From Rudaea cellulosilytica DSM 22992 (lineage in GTDB: Bacteria; Pseudomonadota; Gammaproteobacteria; Xanthomonadales; Rhodanobacteraceae), in NCBI RefSeq assembly GCF_000378125.1, contig NZ_KB899242.1, forward strand, positions 124,001 through 188,000: a stretch of 64,000 bases of DNA, written 5' to 3'. The position numbers and the translations under genes were made by a program. Positions 48,117-56,586 of this stretch are shown here, piece after piece. The first letter of the stretch is position 1. The number at the start of each line of letters is the position of its first letter. The notes beneath the pieces are model-generated. The model saw only the letters and a list, made by a program, of their open reading frames with translations. It was not told the origin of the DNA and searched no databases.

Positions 48117-48734
48117 ATGAATCCGGAACTCTTCTCCACCAAGCAACGCATCCTCGACGCCGCCGAGGCCCTGTTCGCCAGCCATGGTTTCGCCGGCGCC
48201 TCGCTGCGCCAGGTCACCTCGAGCGCGCAGGTCAACCTCGCCGCGGTCAACTATCACTTCGGTTCAAAGGAAAACCTGATCAACGAGGTGCTGCGCCTGC
48301 GCCTGGACAAGCTCAACGCCGACCGCACCCAGGCGCTGCAGGCCGCACTGGCGAAGTCGCCCGCGCAGCTCGAAGACGTGCTCGGCGCCTGGATCCGCCC
48401 CGCACTCGCCGCGTCGGCCAACGAAAAGGGCAGCACCGCCTTCGTGCGCATCCTCGCTCGCACCTACGCGGAGCAGAACGAACGTCTGCGCTCCTTCCTG
48501 CACGACAACTACGGCCATGTGCTGCGCGACTTTACAACGGCGCTCGGCACCCTGCTGCCGCATCTGGACAAGCAGGAACTGTACTGGCGCATGGACATCA
48601 TCACCGGCGCGCTGACCTTCGCCATGGCCGACTTCGGCGCGATCAAGCGTCGTGGTGCGAGCGCCGAGCAGCATCGCGAACTGACCGCCGATCATCTGAT
48701 TCACTTTGCCTCCGCCGGCCTGCGCGCGAAATGA
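48117..48734 (+). CDS. PsrA-like TetR-family regulator of fatty-acid metabolism
   Basis: A 205-residue TetR protein. The DNA-binding domain (residues about 8-58) reads ILDAAEALFASHGFAGASLRQ and VNLAAVNYHFGSKENLI, the latter highly characteristic of PsrA of Pseudomonas, which represses itself and fatty-acid genes until long-chain fatty acids release it. The C-terminal ligand domain (FVRILARTYAEQNERLRSFL, YWRMDIITGALTFAMADF) fits the same group. The ATG at 48117 follows GGAGG. A PsrA box lies over its promoter and the next two genes are beta-oxidation enzymes, so a fatty-acid-responsive control role is likely. The frame is open from 48051 but without support. Confidence 0.85.
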   Translation: MNPELFSTKQRILDAAEALFASHGFAGASLRQVTSSAQVNLAAVNYHFGSKENLINEVLRLRLDKLNADRTQALQAALAKSPAQLEDVLGAWIRPALAASANEKGSTAFVRILARTYAEQNERLRSFLHDNYGHVLRDFTTALGTLLPHLDKQELYWRMDIITGALTFAMADFGAIKRRGASAEQHRELTADHLIHFASAGLRAK

Positions 48735-48750
48735 AAGCGATCCACGGCGC

Positions 48751-48820
48751 GGACTTCCGCGGATAGAGCGAAAGCACGAAAAATTTTCTTTAGCTTGACC
48801 CGCCTTCGTCCGCGTCGAGC
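48751..48820. repeat. GCGGAT-type intergenic repeat, copy A
   Basis: The block shares GCGGATAGAGC (48759-48769) with the larger element at 51266-51382, followed in both by an AATTTTC, a CTTGA-CCGC and a TCCGCGT motif at similar spacing. It is a degraded or partial copy before the beta-oxidation gene, which starts at 48860. Confidence 0.6.
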
Positions 48821-48859
48821 CACGGCAAAAAAATCCACCTTCCCAATCACGAGGCACGC

Positions 48860-51256
48860 ATGAGTTTTCCTCCCCTCCGCATCCGCAAAGTGGCCGTGCT
48901 CGGCGCAGGCGTCATGGGCGCGCAGATCGCCGCGCACCTGACCAACGCCAGTGTCGACACCGTGCTATTCGATCTGCCTGCCAAGGACGGCAACGACTCT
49001 GATCAGAGCCGGAACGGCATCGTGCTCAAGGCGATCGAGAACCTGAAGAAGCTTTCGCCCTCGCCGCTCGCGGACAAGTCACGCGCCGGCGCGATCGTGC
49101 CCGCCAACTACGGCAGTGATCTCGAACTGCTGCGCGGCTGCGACTTGATCATCGAGGCGATCGCCGAAAAGCTCGACTGGAAGCGCGATCTCTACGCGAA
49201 AATCGTGCCGTACGTCGGCGAGAATACGGTGCTTGCCAGCAATACTTCCGGTTTGAGTATCAATAGCTTAGCGGATGTTCTTAGTGAACACCTGCATGAA
49301 CGTTTCTGCGGCGTGCACTTCTTCAATCCGCCACGCTACATGCATCTGGCGGAACTGATTCCTTCCGCCAAGACCACGCCCGAGGTGCTAAGCGGATTAG
49401 AAACGTTTCTGACCACCACGCTGGGCAAAGGCGTCGTTTACGCCAAGGACACGCCGAACTTCATCGGCAATCGCATCGGCGTGTTCTCGATCCTGTCGAC
49501 GATCCACCATACCGACCAGTTCAAGCTCGGCTACGACGTGGTCGATGCGCTGACCGGCCCCGCGATCGGCCATCCGAAGAGCGCCACCTACCGCACCGCC
49601 GACGTGGTCGGCCTCGACACGATGGGCCACGTCATCGGCACGATGGACGGCACCCTGCCGAACGATCCGTGGCGCGACTACTTCAAGACACCGCCCGTGC
49701 TCGCCGCCCTCGTCGCCAAGGGCGCGCTCGGGCAGAAGAGCGGCGCGGGTTTTTTCCGCAAAGTCGGCAAGGATATTCTCGTGCTCGATCCGGCCAAGGC
49801 CGACTACGTGGCGCAGACCGGCAAGGTCAGCGACGAAGTCGCGGCGATCCTCAAACTCAAGAATCCGGCCGAGAAATTCGCCAAGCTGCGTGCATCGAGC
49901 GACCCACAGGCGCAGTTCCTCTGGGCTACGCATCGCGATCTGTTCCACTACTCCGCCTATCACCTCGCCGAGATCGCCGACACGGCGCGCGACATCGACT
50001 TCGCCATGCGCTGGGGCTACGGCTGGCAGCTCGGTCCGTTCGAGACCTGGCAGGCCGCTGGCTGGACGCAGGTCGCGCAGTGGATCGCCGAGGACATCGC
50101 CGCCGGCAAGACGATGAGCAGCGCACCGCTGCCGGCTTGGGTGCTCGATCCCCAACGCAAAGGCGTGCATCAGCCCGACGGCAGCTCCTACAGCGCCGTG
50201 CAGGACAAGTACCTGCCGCGTTCGACCGAACCGGTCTACGCGCGTCAACTGTTCCCGCAGACGACGATCGGCACCCAGGTCGATCGCGGCACGACCGTGT
50301 TCGAAACCGACGATGCGCGCCTGTGGACCCTCGGCGACGACGGCATCGCCGTCCTTTCGTTCAAGACCAAGATGCACACGCTCGGCGCCGGCGTGGTCGA
50401 CGCGGTCAACCGCGCGATCGACGAAGCCGAGAAGAACTTCAAGGGCCTCGTGATCTGGCAGGATTCCGAGCCGTTCAGCGCCGGCGCCGATCTCGCCGGT
50501 GCGGTCGCGCTGCTGCAGTCGGGCCAGGTCGCCGAGTTCGAGGCGTTCGTCAACCGCTTCCAGCAGACAAGCATGCGCATCAGGCATTCGCTCGTGCCCG
50601 TGGTCGCGGCGATCCGCGGGCTCGCGCTCGGCGGCGGCTGCGAATTCCAGATGCACTGCGCGCGCACCGTGGCCGCGCTGGAAAGCTACATCGGACTCGT
50701 CGAAGCCGGCGTCGGCCTGCTGCCGGCCGGCGGTGGCCTCAAGGAACTCGCGCTGCGTGCGTCCGCGCGCGCGATCGAGGGCGACGTGTTCACGCAGTTG
50801 AAGAACGCGTTCCAGACCGTGGCGATGGCCAAGGTCTCGACCAGCGCGCTCGAAGCGAAGGAACTCGGCCTGCTGCGCCCGAGCGACGTCGTCGTCTTCC
50901 ATGCCGACGAACTGCTCTATGTCGCCAAGAACGAAGCGTGCGCGCTGTACGAGTCGGGTTGGCGCCCGCCGCTCTACGATCGTCAGATCACCGCCGCCGG
51001 CGATGTCGGCAGCGCAACGTTCAAGGCCTCGCTGGTCAACATGCTCGAAGGCCGCTTTATCTCCGAGCACGACTTCGATGTCGCCAGCCGCATCGCGGAT
51101 ACCTTGTGCGGCGGCCAGATCGAGCGCGGCTCGCAGGTCGACGAACAATGGCTGCTCGACCTCGAGCGCAAACACTTCGTCGCGCTCGCGCAGACGCCGA
51201 AAACGCAGGAGCGCATCGTGCACACGCTCAAGACCGGCAAACCTTTGAGAAATTGA
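48860..51256 (+). CDS. 3-hydroxyacyl-CoA dehydrogenase/enoyl-CoA hydratase (FadN-type domain order)
   Basis: A 798-residue bifunctional beta-oxidation enzyme. The N-terminal half is the NAD-dependent dehydrogenase (VAVLGAGVMGAQIAAHL, VLASNTSGLSINSL, the catalytic segment GVHFFNPPRYMHLAELI, and TPNFIGNRIGVFS). The C-terminal half (about residues 490-760) is a crotonase/enoyl-CoA hydratase domain (SEPFSAGADLAG, GLALGGGCEFQMHCAR, EAGVGLLPAGGG). This order is that of Bacillus FadN, the reverse of E. coli FadB. It pairs with the thiolase gene downstream across a 159-base repeat-filled gap. Confidence 0.95.
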   Translation: MSFPPLRIRKVAVLGAGVMGAQIAAHLTNASVDTVLFDLPAKDGNDSDQSRNGIVLKAIENLKKLSPSPLADKSRAGAIVPANYGSDLELLRGCDLIIEAIAEKLDWKRDLYAKIVPYVGENTVLASNTSGLSINSLADVLSEHLHERFCGVHFFNPPRYMHLAELIPSAKTTPEVLSGLETFLTTTLGKGVVYAKDTPNFIGNRIGVFSILSTIHHTDQFKLGYDVVDALTGPAIGHPKSATYRTADVVGLDTMGHVIGTMDGTLPNDPWRDYFKTPPVLAALVAKGALGQKSGAGFFRKVGKDILVLDPAKADYVAQTGKVSDEVAAILKLKNPAEKFAKLRASSDPQAQFLWATHRDLFHYSAYHLAEIADTARDIDFAMRWGYGWQLGPFETWQAAGWTQVAQWIAEDIAAGKTMSSAPLPAWVLDPQRKGVHQPDGSSYSAVQDKYLPRSTEPVYARQLFPQTTIGTQVDRGTTVFETDDARLWTLGDDGIAVLSFKTKMHTLGAGVVDAVNRAIDEAEKNFKGLVIWQDSEPFSAGADLAGAVALLQSGQVAEFEAFVNRFQQTSMRIRHSLVPVVAAIRGLALGGGCEFQMHCARTVAALESYIGLVEAGVGLLPAGGGLKELALRASARAIEGDVFTQLKNAFQTVAMAKVSTSALEAKELGLLRPSDVVVFHADELLYVAKNEACALYESGWRPPLYDRQITAAGDVGSATFKASLVNMLEGRFISEHDFDVASRIADTLCGGQIERGSQVDEQWLLDLERKHFVALAQTPKTQERIVHTLKTGKPLRN

Positions 51257-51265
51257 AAAGCATTT

Positions 51266-51382
51266 GAACGCGGATCAAAGCGGATCTAAAGAGCGATAAA
51301 CGCGGATAGAGCAAAATCCCCAATCGAATTTTCGATCTGCTTGATCCGCTCTTATCCGCGTAAATCCGTGTTTATCCGCGTC
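51266..51382. repeat. GCGGAT-type imperfect palindromic repeat, copy B
   Basis: The gap before the thiolase gene is filled by repeated GCGGAT units on the left (AACGCGGATCAAAGCGGATC, AAACGCGGATAGAGC) and ATCCGC units on the right (GATCCGCTCTTATCCGCG, TTTATCCGCGTC), forming an imperfect palindrome of about 117 bases around a central AATTTTCGATC. Similar GCGGAT arrays occur between genes in related genomes, as far as I recall. A partial copy precedes the upstream gene. Confidence 0.7.
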
Positions 51383-51415
51383 AAAAAATTCTTTCGCTCT
51401 TCCTTGGAGAACCCG

Positions 51416-52612
51416 ATGAGCAAGCAAATCCAGGACGCCTACATCGTCGCCGCGCAACGCACTCCGGTCGGCAAGGCCCCGCGCGGCGTGTTCCGCAACA
51501 CGCGCCCGGACGACATGCTCGCCTTCGCGATCAACGCGACGCTGAGCAAATTCCCGCAGATCGACAAATCACGCATCGACGACGCGATCATCGGCTGCGC
51601 CATGCCCGAGGCCGAGCAAGGCATGAATGTCGCGCGCATCGCCGTGCTGCTCGCCGGGTTGCCGAACATCGTCTCCGCGGTCACCGTCAACCGCTTCTGC
51701 TCGTCCGGCCTGCAAGCGGTGGCGATGGCCGCCGACCGCATCCGTCTTGGCGAGGCTGACCTCATGCTCGCCGGCGGCACCGAGTCGATGAGCATGGTGC
51801 CGATGATGGGCTATCACCCCGTGTTCAATCCGGGCATTTTCTCCAATGAGCACATCGGCATCGCCTACGGCATGGGCATCACCGCCGAGAAAGTCGCCGA
51901 GCAGTGGAAGGTCACGCGCGAGGAGCAGGACACGTTCGCCGCCGCGAGCCACGCCAAAGCGCTCGCCGCGCAGGCCGCGGGCGAATTCAACGACGAGATC
52001 GTGCCGTACCTGCTCGCCGACCATTATCCGAATCTCGCCACGCGCGGCACGATCGACGATGCGCGCACGATCAAGCTCGATGAAGGCCCGCGCGCCGGCA
52101 CGACCGTCGACGTGCTCGCCAAGCTCAAGACTGTGTTCCGCGCCAATGGCAGCGTGACCGCGGGCAACTCGTCGCAGATGTCCGACGGTGCCGGCGCCGT
52201 GCTGCTCGCCAGCGAGCAGGCGATCAAGGACTATGGGCTCACGCCGCTGGCCAAGTTCGTCGGTTTCTCCGTCGCCGGTGTACCCCCTGAAGTGATGGGG
52301 ATCGGCCCGAAGGCCGCGATCCCGAAAGTGCTCAAGCAGGCCGGTATCAAGCAGGACGATCTCGACTGGATCGAACTCAACGAAGCGTTCGCCGCTCAAG
52401 CGCTTGCGGTCACGAAGGACCTCGGCCTCAACCCCGACAAGACCAACCCGCTCGGCGGCGCGATTGCGCTCGGCCATCCGCTCGGCGCCACCGGCGCGGT
52501 CCGCGTCGCCACCCTGCTCCACGGCCTCAAGCGGCGCAAGCAGAAATACGGCATGGTGACGATGTGCATCGGCACGGGCATGGGCGCTGCGGGGATATTT
52601 GAAGCAGTTTGA
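51416..52612 (+). CDS. fadA: Acetyl-CoA C-acyltransferase (3-ketoacyl-CoA thiolase)
   Basis: Carries out the last step of beta-oxidation, thiolytic release of acetyl-CoA. The 398-residue product has the nucleophile Cys95 in [43 protein letters not shown], the catalytic [14 protein letters not shown] and the C-terminal [13 protein letters not shown]. The ATG at 51416 follows TTGGAGAA. It works on the product of the upstream bifunctional enzyme; together with the PsrA-like regulator they form a degradation unit. Confidence 0.96.
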   Translation: MSKQIQDAYIVAAQRTPVGKAPRGVFRNTRPDDMLAFAINATLSKFPQIDKSRIDDAIIGCAMPEAEQGMNVARIAVLLAGLPNIVSAVTVNRFCSSGLQAVAMAADRIRLGEADLMLAGGTESMSMVPMMGYHPVFNPGIFSNEHIGIAYGMGITAEKVAEQWKVTREEQDTFAAASHAKALAAQAAGEFNDEIVPYLLADHYPNLATRGTIDDARTIKLDEGPRAGTTVDVLAKLKTVFRANGSVTAGNSSQMSDGAGAVLLASEQAIKDYGLTPLAKFVGFSVAGVPPEVMGIGPKAAIPKVLKQAGIKQDDLDWIELNEAFAAQALAVTKDLGLNPDKTNPLGGAIALGHPLGATGAVRVATLLHGLKRRKQKYGMVTMCIGTGMGAAGIFEAV

Positions 52613-52651
52613 GTGTAGGTTTTTCAATTCAAGAAGCTGCGTGGAGTCCAG

Positions 52652-53266
52652 ATGCCTGTTGATTCTCTCGAACCGGGCTTGCCTTTGCGCCGGCGCTTGC
52701 GCGAGAAGCTGCCCGAAATTCTGATCGAGGCGGCTTCGGTCGTTCTGGCGTTGCTTCTGGCCCTGGGCGCCAGCGCCTGGCATGAACGCAACCAGGATAT
52801 CGAGCGTGCGCAAACGGCACGCGCGGCGATACTCGCCGAACTGCGCAACAATCGCACGGAACTGGGTAAGAACCGGGAAGCGACGACGCGCAATCTCGCC
52901 ATCCTGAATGAAATGGCGAAAGACGAATCGTCTGCAAAAGGACAGAGCGCCCGTTTCGATGTACCGCTCGCCCTACTTTCCGAAGCGGCTTGGCGAACGG
53001 CACAGTCCTCACAGGCGCTGCGCAATGCGGATTACGCATGGACGATCGAAATCTCGAAGTGCTATGAGCTACAGGGGCTTTTCATGCAGATGCAATGGCT
53101 CGCCCTGGAACAGCTCGCCGATGTAGAGAAAGTCAAAATCGACACCAAAGCCGATATTGCGAAACAGCTGCAGGGGCGTTTCAACATCCTGAGCAATTTG
53201 AGCGCGAACCTCGAACAGGCTTACGTCGAACTGCTCGACACACCGAAGCCTCGCGGCGGCAAGTAG
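52652..53266 (+). CDS. Single-pass membrane protein with coiled-coil periplasmic/cytoplasmic part, unknown function
   Basis: I do not recognise a named function. The 204-residue product has one membrane segment (residues about 24-43, LIEAASVVLALLLALGASAW) preceded by a basic N-terminus (LRRRLREKL) and followed by a long helical region rich in Glu, Arg and Asn (IERAQTARAAILAELRNNR and onwards), likely a coiled coil. This layout with the EAASVVLALLLAL stretch resembles a family of small membrane proteins repeatedly seen in Xanthomonadales (DUF6090-like). A GGAG site precedes the ATG. It follows fadA by 39 bases. Confidence 0.75.
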   Translation: MPVDSLEPGLPLRRRLREKLPEILIEAASVVLALLLALGASAWHERNQDIERAQTARAAILAELRNNRTELGKNREATTRNLAILNEMAKDESSAKGQSARFDVPLALLSEAAWRTAQSSQALRNADYAWTIEISKCYELQGLFMQMQWLALEQLADVEKVKIDTKADIAKQLQGRFNILSNLSANLEQAYVELLDTPKPRGGK

Positions 53267-53398
53267 ATGCCACTGAAGGTGGCCGAACAGCCGACTCTGT
53301 AGTTCGCCTGTGTCGAAAGCGCGCAGAGCTTCGCGAACAAAGTCGAATACCGCAGGCTACAATTCGCATCAAACGTGGCCCAGGAGAAGGAGATTCGC

Positions 53399-53632
53399 AT
53401 GTCGCGCTATCGTGACCCGCTTGGCCACCGGATGATCGAAAACCTGATTCGCGATCAGGCCATCCTAGCCTTGCGCATGCAGAACGAGGCGCTGCCGAAG
53501 GACAAGGAAGGGCTCGAACTGCGCCGCATCGAAGTCGAACGCACCAAAGCAGAAAAGTGGAATGGGCAGTTGCCTGTGAACGTCTACGCCGGCGCAGCGA
53601 TTCCGTTCTTCAATCCGCAGAAGGGCGCATGA
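53399..53632 (+). CDS. Small hypothetical protein (77 residues)
   Basis: Unknown family. The 77-residue product is hydrophilic and charged, mainly helical (RMIENLIRDQAILALRMQ, KEGLELRRIEVERTK) with a more hydrophobic end (VNVYAGAAIPFFNPQKG). There is no signal peptide. AGGAGAAGGAG gives a very strong ribosome binding site before the ATG at 53399, and the lipoprotein gene starts one base after its stop region (53633), supporting real translation. The upstream frame extension to 53375 lacks support. A TACAAT about 35 bases before the ATG may be a -10 element. Confidence 0.65.
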   Translation: MSRYRDPLGHRMIENLIRDQAILALRMQNEALPKDKEGLELRRIEVERTKAEKWNGQLPVNVYAGAAIPFFNPQKGA

Positions 53633-54145
53633 ATGCGGCTGACTGTCGCAGTGCTCACTGCTTGCCTGCTCACCGCGTGCTCGGCCACGACACCGCGTTC
53701 GGTGCAGAAGTTCGTCGCGACTGAATCTGATTTCGCCGACATCGCGGCGATGTCGCTCAAGTTCGTCGAACGTACGGCGCCGGTATCGACGATCGTGCTG
53801 CCGGCGAACGCCGATCCGCGCGTCCGCGCCGCGCTGAAACGTCTGCGGCCATTGACCTCGCCCGACAAGGTGCCGTCATCCGACGTCTATCAACTGCCGG
53901 CTGGATATTTCGTGTTGCAGACCTTCGAGATCGACGCCGACGGCATCGCCAGCTTCGAAGGCCAGCTCGGTCCGGTGCGCAAGGTGCCCGAGCCCCCGGC
54001 CACTGACGACTGCGGAATCCGTTTCTCGATTCCGTTCGCACTCGAAGGCAACGACTGGGCCAGCCACACACTGAAGAAATCCGTCTGCTGGCCGAAGCGC
54101 GAATGGTGGCCGGTCGACGAAGCCGCGCCGACGCCGTCTCGGTAG
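53633..54145 (+). CDS. Putative lipoprotein, unknown function
   Basis: A 170-residue protein with a lipoprotein signal (lipobox LLTAC, Cys16). After it come a helical ATESDFADIAAMSLKFVERT, a STIVLPANADPRVRAALKRL strand-helix unit, and a C-terminal part with two Cys (DDCGIRF, KKSVCWPKREWWPVDE) that may form a disulfide. No known family is recognised. It begins directly at the stop of the small hypothetical gene, so the two are likely co-expressed. Confidence 0.72.
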   Translation: MRLTVAVLTACLLTACSATTPRSVQKFVATESDFADIAAMSLKFVERTAPVSTIVLPANADPRVRAALKRLRPLTSPDKVPSSDVYQLPAGYFVLQTFEIDADGIASFEGQLGPVRKVPEPPATDDCGIRFSIPFALEGNDWASHTLKKSVCWPKREWWPVDEAAPTPSR

Positions 54146-54214
54146 CGTCGCCCGCAATGAATTTGCAGCAATCGTCGGCGAAACTTGCCTGACGAGCGGC
54201 GATAGAAAAATCAC

Positions 54215-55150
54215 GTGACGGTTGCCAGTGCTTCAATTCCCGAGCGGACGAATCGCGTGCTTGCGGGCGCTTTGCTCGCGATGCACTTCGCGGCGTTGAT
54301 CGTCGTGCCCTTGTCGGGAATGCCGCCGATCCTAGCGGCTGCGTGTCTTACGGTGCTTGCGCTGGCTGGCCCGACCCAATGGGCGCTGATCCATGAAGCG
54401 ATCCACGGCATGCTGCTGCCGCAACGCGGAGCGAACCATGTTCTCGGGCGTGTACTCGCTGACTGCTTCGGCGCGCCATTCCGCGCGCTGCGCTTCGCCC
54501 ACCTGCGCCATCATCGCTACAACCGCACGCCGCAAGGGCGCGAGGAAATCTACGATCCCGAGACCTGCTCGCGCGGCGCGGCATTTATGCAGCACTATCT
54601 GCGCATCGGCATCGGGCTCTATGCCGGCGAGCTTGCGCTGAATTTTCTCTGCTGGTTGCCGCCGCGCTTGCTGCGCCCGCATTTGCGCAGACTCTGCCCG
54701 GATTTCGCCGACGGAACACCCGGCATGGCGCGTTTCGCAGAACGCGAACTGCTCGATCACGCCGCGCTGCGCGAAATGCGAGTCGACGCATTCCTCGTGC
54801 TCGGGCTCTACGCGATCGCTTTCGCGCTGTATGCGGAGCACTGGCCGCAGCTCCTCGCCTTTCTCGCGCTACGCGGCTTTCTCGCTTCGCAGTTCGACCA
54901 TGCGCCGCACCACGCCACGCCGCTCGATCTGCGCGACTACGCGCTGAACATGCGCGCGCCACGTTGGCTCGGCGCTTGGCTGCTCAATTTCAACCTGCAC
55001 CGCGCGCACCATCTGCATCCGAATCTGCCGTGGAACGGATTGCCACGGGTGGCTACCTTCGAATCCGGCGACATCGGCTTCGTGCGCGCCGTCCTGCGCC
55101 AATGGCGTGGACCGATCGCCGTTGGAAAAAATAGCGCAACGGTGCGATGA
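54215..55150 (+). CDS. Membrane fatty-acid desaturase family protein
   Basis: A 311-residue integral membrane di-iron enzyme. The three His boxes are HEAIH (His60, His64), HLRHHRYN (His96, His99, His100) and HRAHHLHPN near the C-terminus, in the order typical of the family, with about four to five hydrophobic segments between. Substrates of such enzymes range from acyl chains to carotenoids, so the exact reaction is unclear; the nearby beta-oxidation genes favour a lipid. The start is a GTG at 54215 with no clear ribosome binding site. Confidence 0.88.
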   Translation: MTVASASIPERTNRVLAGALLAMHFAALIVVPLSGMPPILAAACLTVLALAGPTQWALIHEAIHGMLLPQRGANHVLGRVLADCFGAPFRALRFAHLRHHRYNRTPQGREEIYDPETCSRGAAFMQHYLRIGIGLYAGELALNFLCWLPPRLLRPHLRRLCPDFADGTPGMARFAERELLDHAALREMRVDAFLVLGLYAIAFALYAEHWPQLLAFLALRGFLASQFDHAPHHATPLDLRDYALNMRAPRWLGAWLLNFNLHRAHHLHPNLPWNGLPRVATFESGDIGFVRAVLRQWRGPIAVGKNSATVR

Positions 55151-55262
55151 ACCGCACCGGTTCCCATACGCGCGCCAAGCAAGAAGACGCGCCAGTGTCC
55201 GCATTGCGGAACTATCCGGCCCGCGCCGAGTCTGTCGGTCGACCTTCCGCGGAAAACCGCCC

Positions 55263-55955
55263 ATGAAACTGCTCCGCCGCCTGCTCGACGAAGTCGTCGC
55301 GAACAAGTCGCTGCTCCTGTTCCTCGGGTTGATGCTGATGTTCCGCTCGGCAGTCGCGGACTGGATGCAGGTGCCAACCGGTTCGATGAACCCGACCATC
55401 GTCGAGGGCGACCGCATCCTCGTCGACAAGGCGGCCTATGGCTTGCGCGTCCCATTCACAAATGTGCGCCTCACCCATGGCGGCGACCCGCAACGCGGCG
55501 ATATCGTCATTTTCCCCTCGCCGAAGGACGGCACGACCCTGGTCAAACGCGTCGTCGGCCTGCCGGGCGACACAATCACGCTGCGCGGCGAACGGCTCTA
55601 CATCAACGGCGCGGCGCTCGACTACGCCTCGACCCAGAGCAGCGCCGACGCGCAGTTGCCGATCGCCACGCGCGGCGAACAGCGCGAATATTTCACCGAG
55701 ACGCTCGGCGACGCCGCGCATGCCATCATGGTGCTACCGCGGCGCAACGCGATGCGCTCGTTCGCTCCGGTCACCGTGCCAGCGGGCCAATACTTCATGA
55801 TGGGCGACAGCCGGGACAACAGCGAGGACTCGCGCTACTTCGGCTTCGTACCGCGCGAGACCATCGTCGGCCGCGCCTACCGGGTCGCGTATTCGCTCGA
55901 TGCAGACCGATGGTACCGGCCGCGCACGGACCGTTTCTTCAGCCCGCTGAACTGA
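55263..55955 (+). CDS. lepB: Signal peptidase I
   Basis: Cleaves Sec and Tat signal peptides in the periplasm. The 230-residue protein has one N-terminal membrane segment (residues about 16-31), then VPTGSMNPTI with the nucleophile Ser41, DRILVDKAAYG, GDIVIFPSP and VKRVVGLPGD with the general base Lys95, and GDNRDNSxDSR-type box as MMGDSRDNSEDSRYFG. It is shorter than E. coli LepB, with one membrane segment, so it may be a second paralogue. I start at 55263 after the region that overlaps the desaturase tail. Confidence 0.93.
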   Translation: MKLLRRLLDEVVANKSLLLFLGLMLMFRSAVADWMQVPTGSMNPTIVEGDRILVDKAAYGLRVPFTNVRLTHGGDPQRGDIVIFPSPKDGTTLVKRVVGLPGDTITLRGERLYINGAALDYASTQSSADAQLPIATRGEQREYFTETLGDAAHAIMVLPRRNAMRSFAPVTVPAGQYFMMGDSRDNSEDSRYFGFVPRETIVGRAYRVAYSLDADRWYRPRTDRFFSPLN

Positions 55956-56073
55956 TCGACCTGCCGCGCCGCGGCGGTACCGAAGCCATCCCATCGCGCA
56001 CGGCCGCCGTGCGCAAACGGGAGTATGATCCGGGCACCCTCTCCATCTTCCTTCCAACGTGAGGAGGTGGCGC

Positions 56074-56562
56074 ATGAAACGAATATTGTTGATTGCAGTT
56101 GCATCGGGCCTGTCGATCGCGGCGATCTCGCGTACCGCTGCTGCGGACGAGCCGGCCCATGTCATGTTCAACCCAGCCGACATCAAGTGGGGCGATGCAC
56201 CGCCGGCGCTGCCGCCCGGAGCGAAGGCGGCCGTGCTGTACGGTGACCCGGGCAAACCGGGGCTCTTCGTCATCCGGCTGAAAATGCCGGCCGGTTACGT
56301 CGTCCCGGCGCATTGGCATTCGAACGATGAAATCGTCAGCGTCGTGAGCGGCTCGGCAGCGTTCGGTCTCGGCGACAAGTTCGATGCGAAGCTGCTACAT
56401 CCGCTGAGCGCCGGTTCGCTGGTCGTTGCGCCCGCCAAGCACAATCACTTCGCGACGACCAAGACCGGTGCGATCCTGCAAATCTCGGCCACCGGCCCGT
56501 TCGATATGACCTACGTGAATCCGGCCGACGATCCGCGCAACAAGACGGGCGACAAGAAATAG
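56074..56562 (+). CDS. Exported cupin-domain protein
   Basis: The 162-residue product has a Sec signal peptide (MKRILLIAVASGLSIAAISRTAAA) and a cupin barrel with the metal-ligand motif HWHSNDEIVSVVSG and the second motif AGSLVVAPAKHNHFATT. Substrate and reaction are unknown; the fold hosts many enzymes and sugar- or anti-sigma-binding proteins. A GAGGAGGTGG ribosome binding site is very strong. It converges on the FAD oxidoreductase gene across 24 bases. A 9-bp palindrome with one-base loop lies upstream at 55996-56014. Confidence 0.85.
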   Translation: MKRILLIAVASGLSIAAISRTAAADEPAHVMFNPADIKWGDAPPALPPGAKAAVLYGDPGKPGLFVIRLKMPAGYVVPAHWHSNDEIVSVVSGSAAFGLGDKFDAKLLHPLSAGSLVVAPAKHNHFATTKTGAILQISATGPFDMTYVNPADDPRNKTGDKK

Positions 56563-56586
56563 GCCGACGATGATGGCTGCCGCGGC

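Noticed and set aside
49397-51223. 608-codon reverse frame over the beta-oxidation gene
   Set aside because: Shadow of the bifunctional enzyme, without any recognisable motif.
55996-56014. Palindrome GCGCACGGC-C-GCCGTGCGC after lepB as a terminator
   Set aside because: The one-base loop and missing T-run make it a poor terminator; it is mentioned only under the cupin gene.
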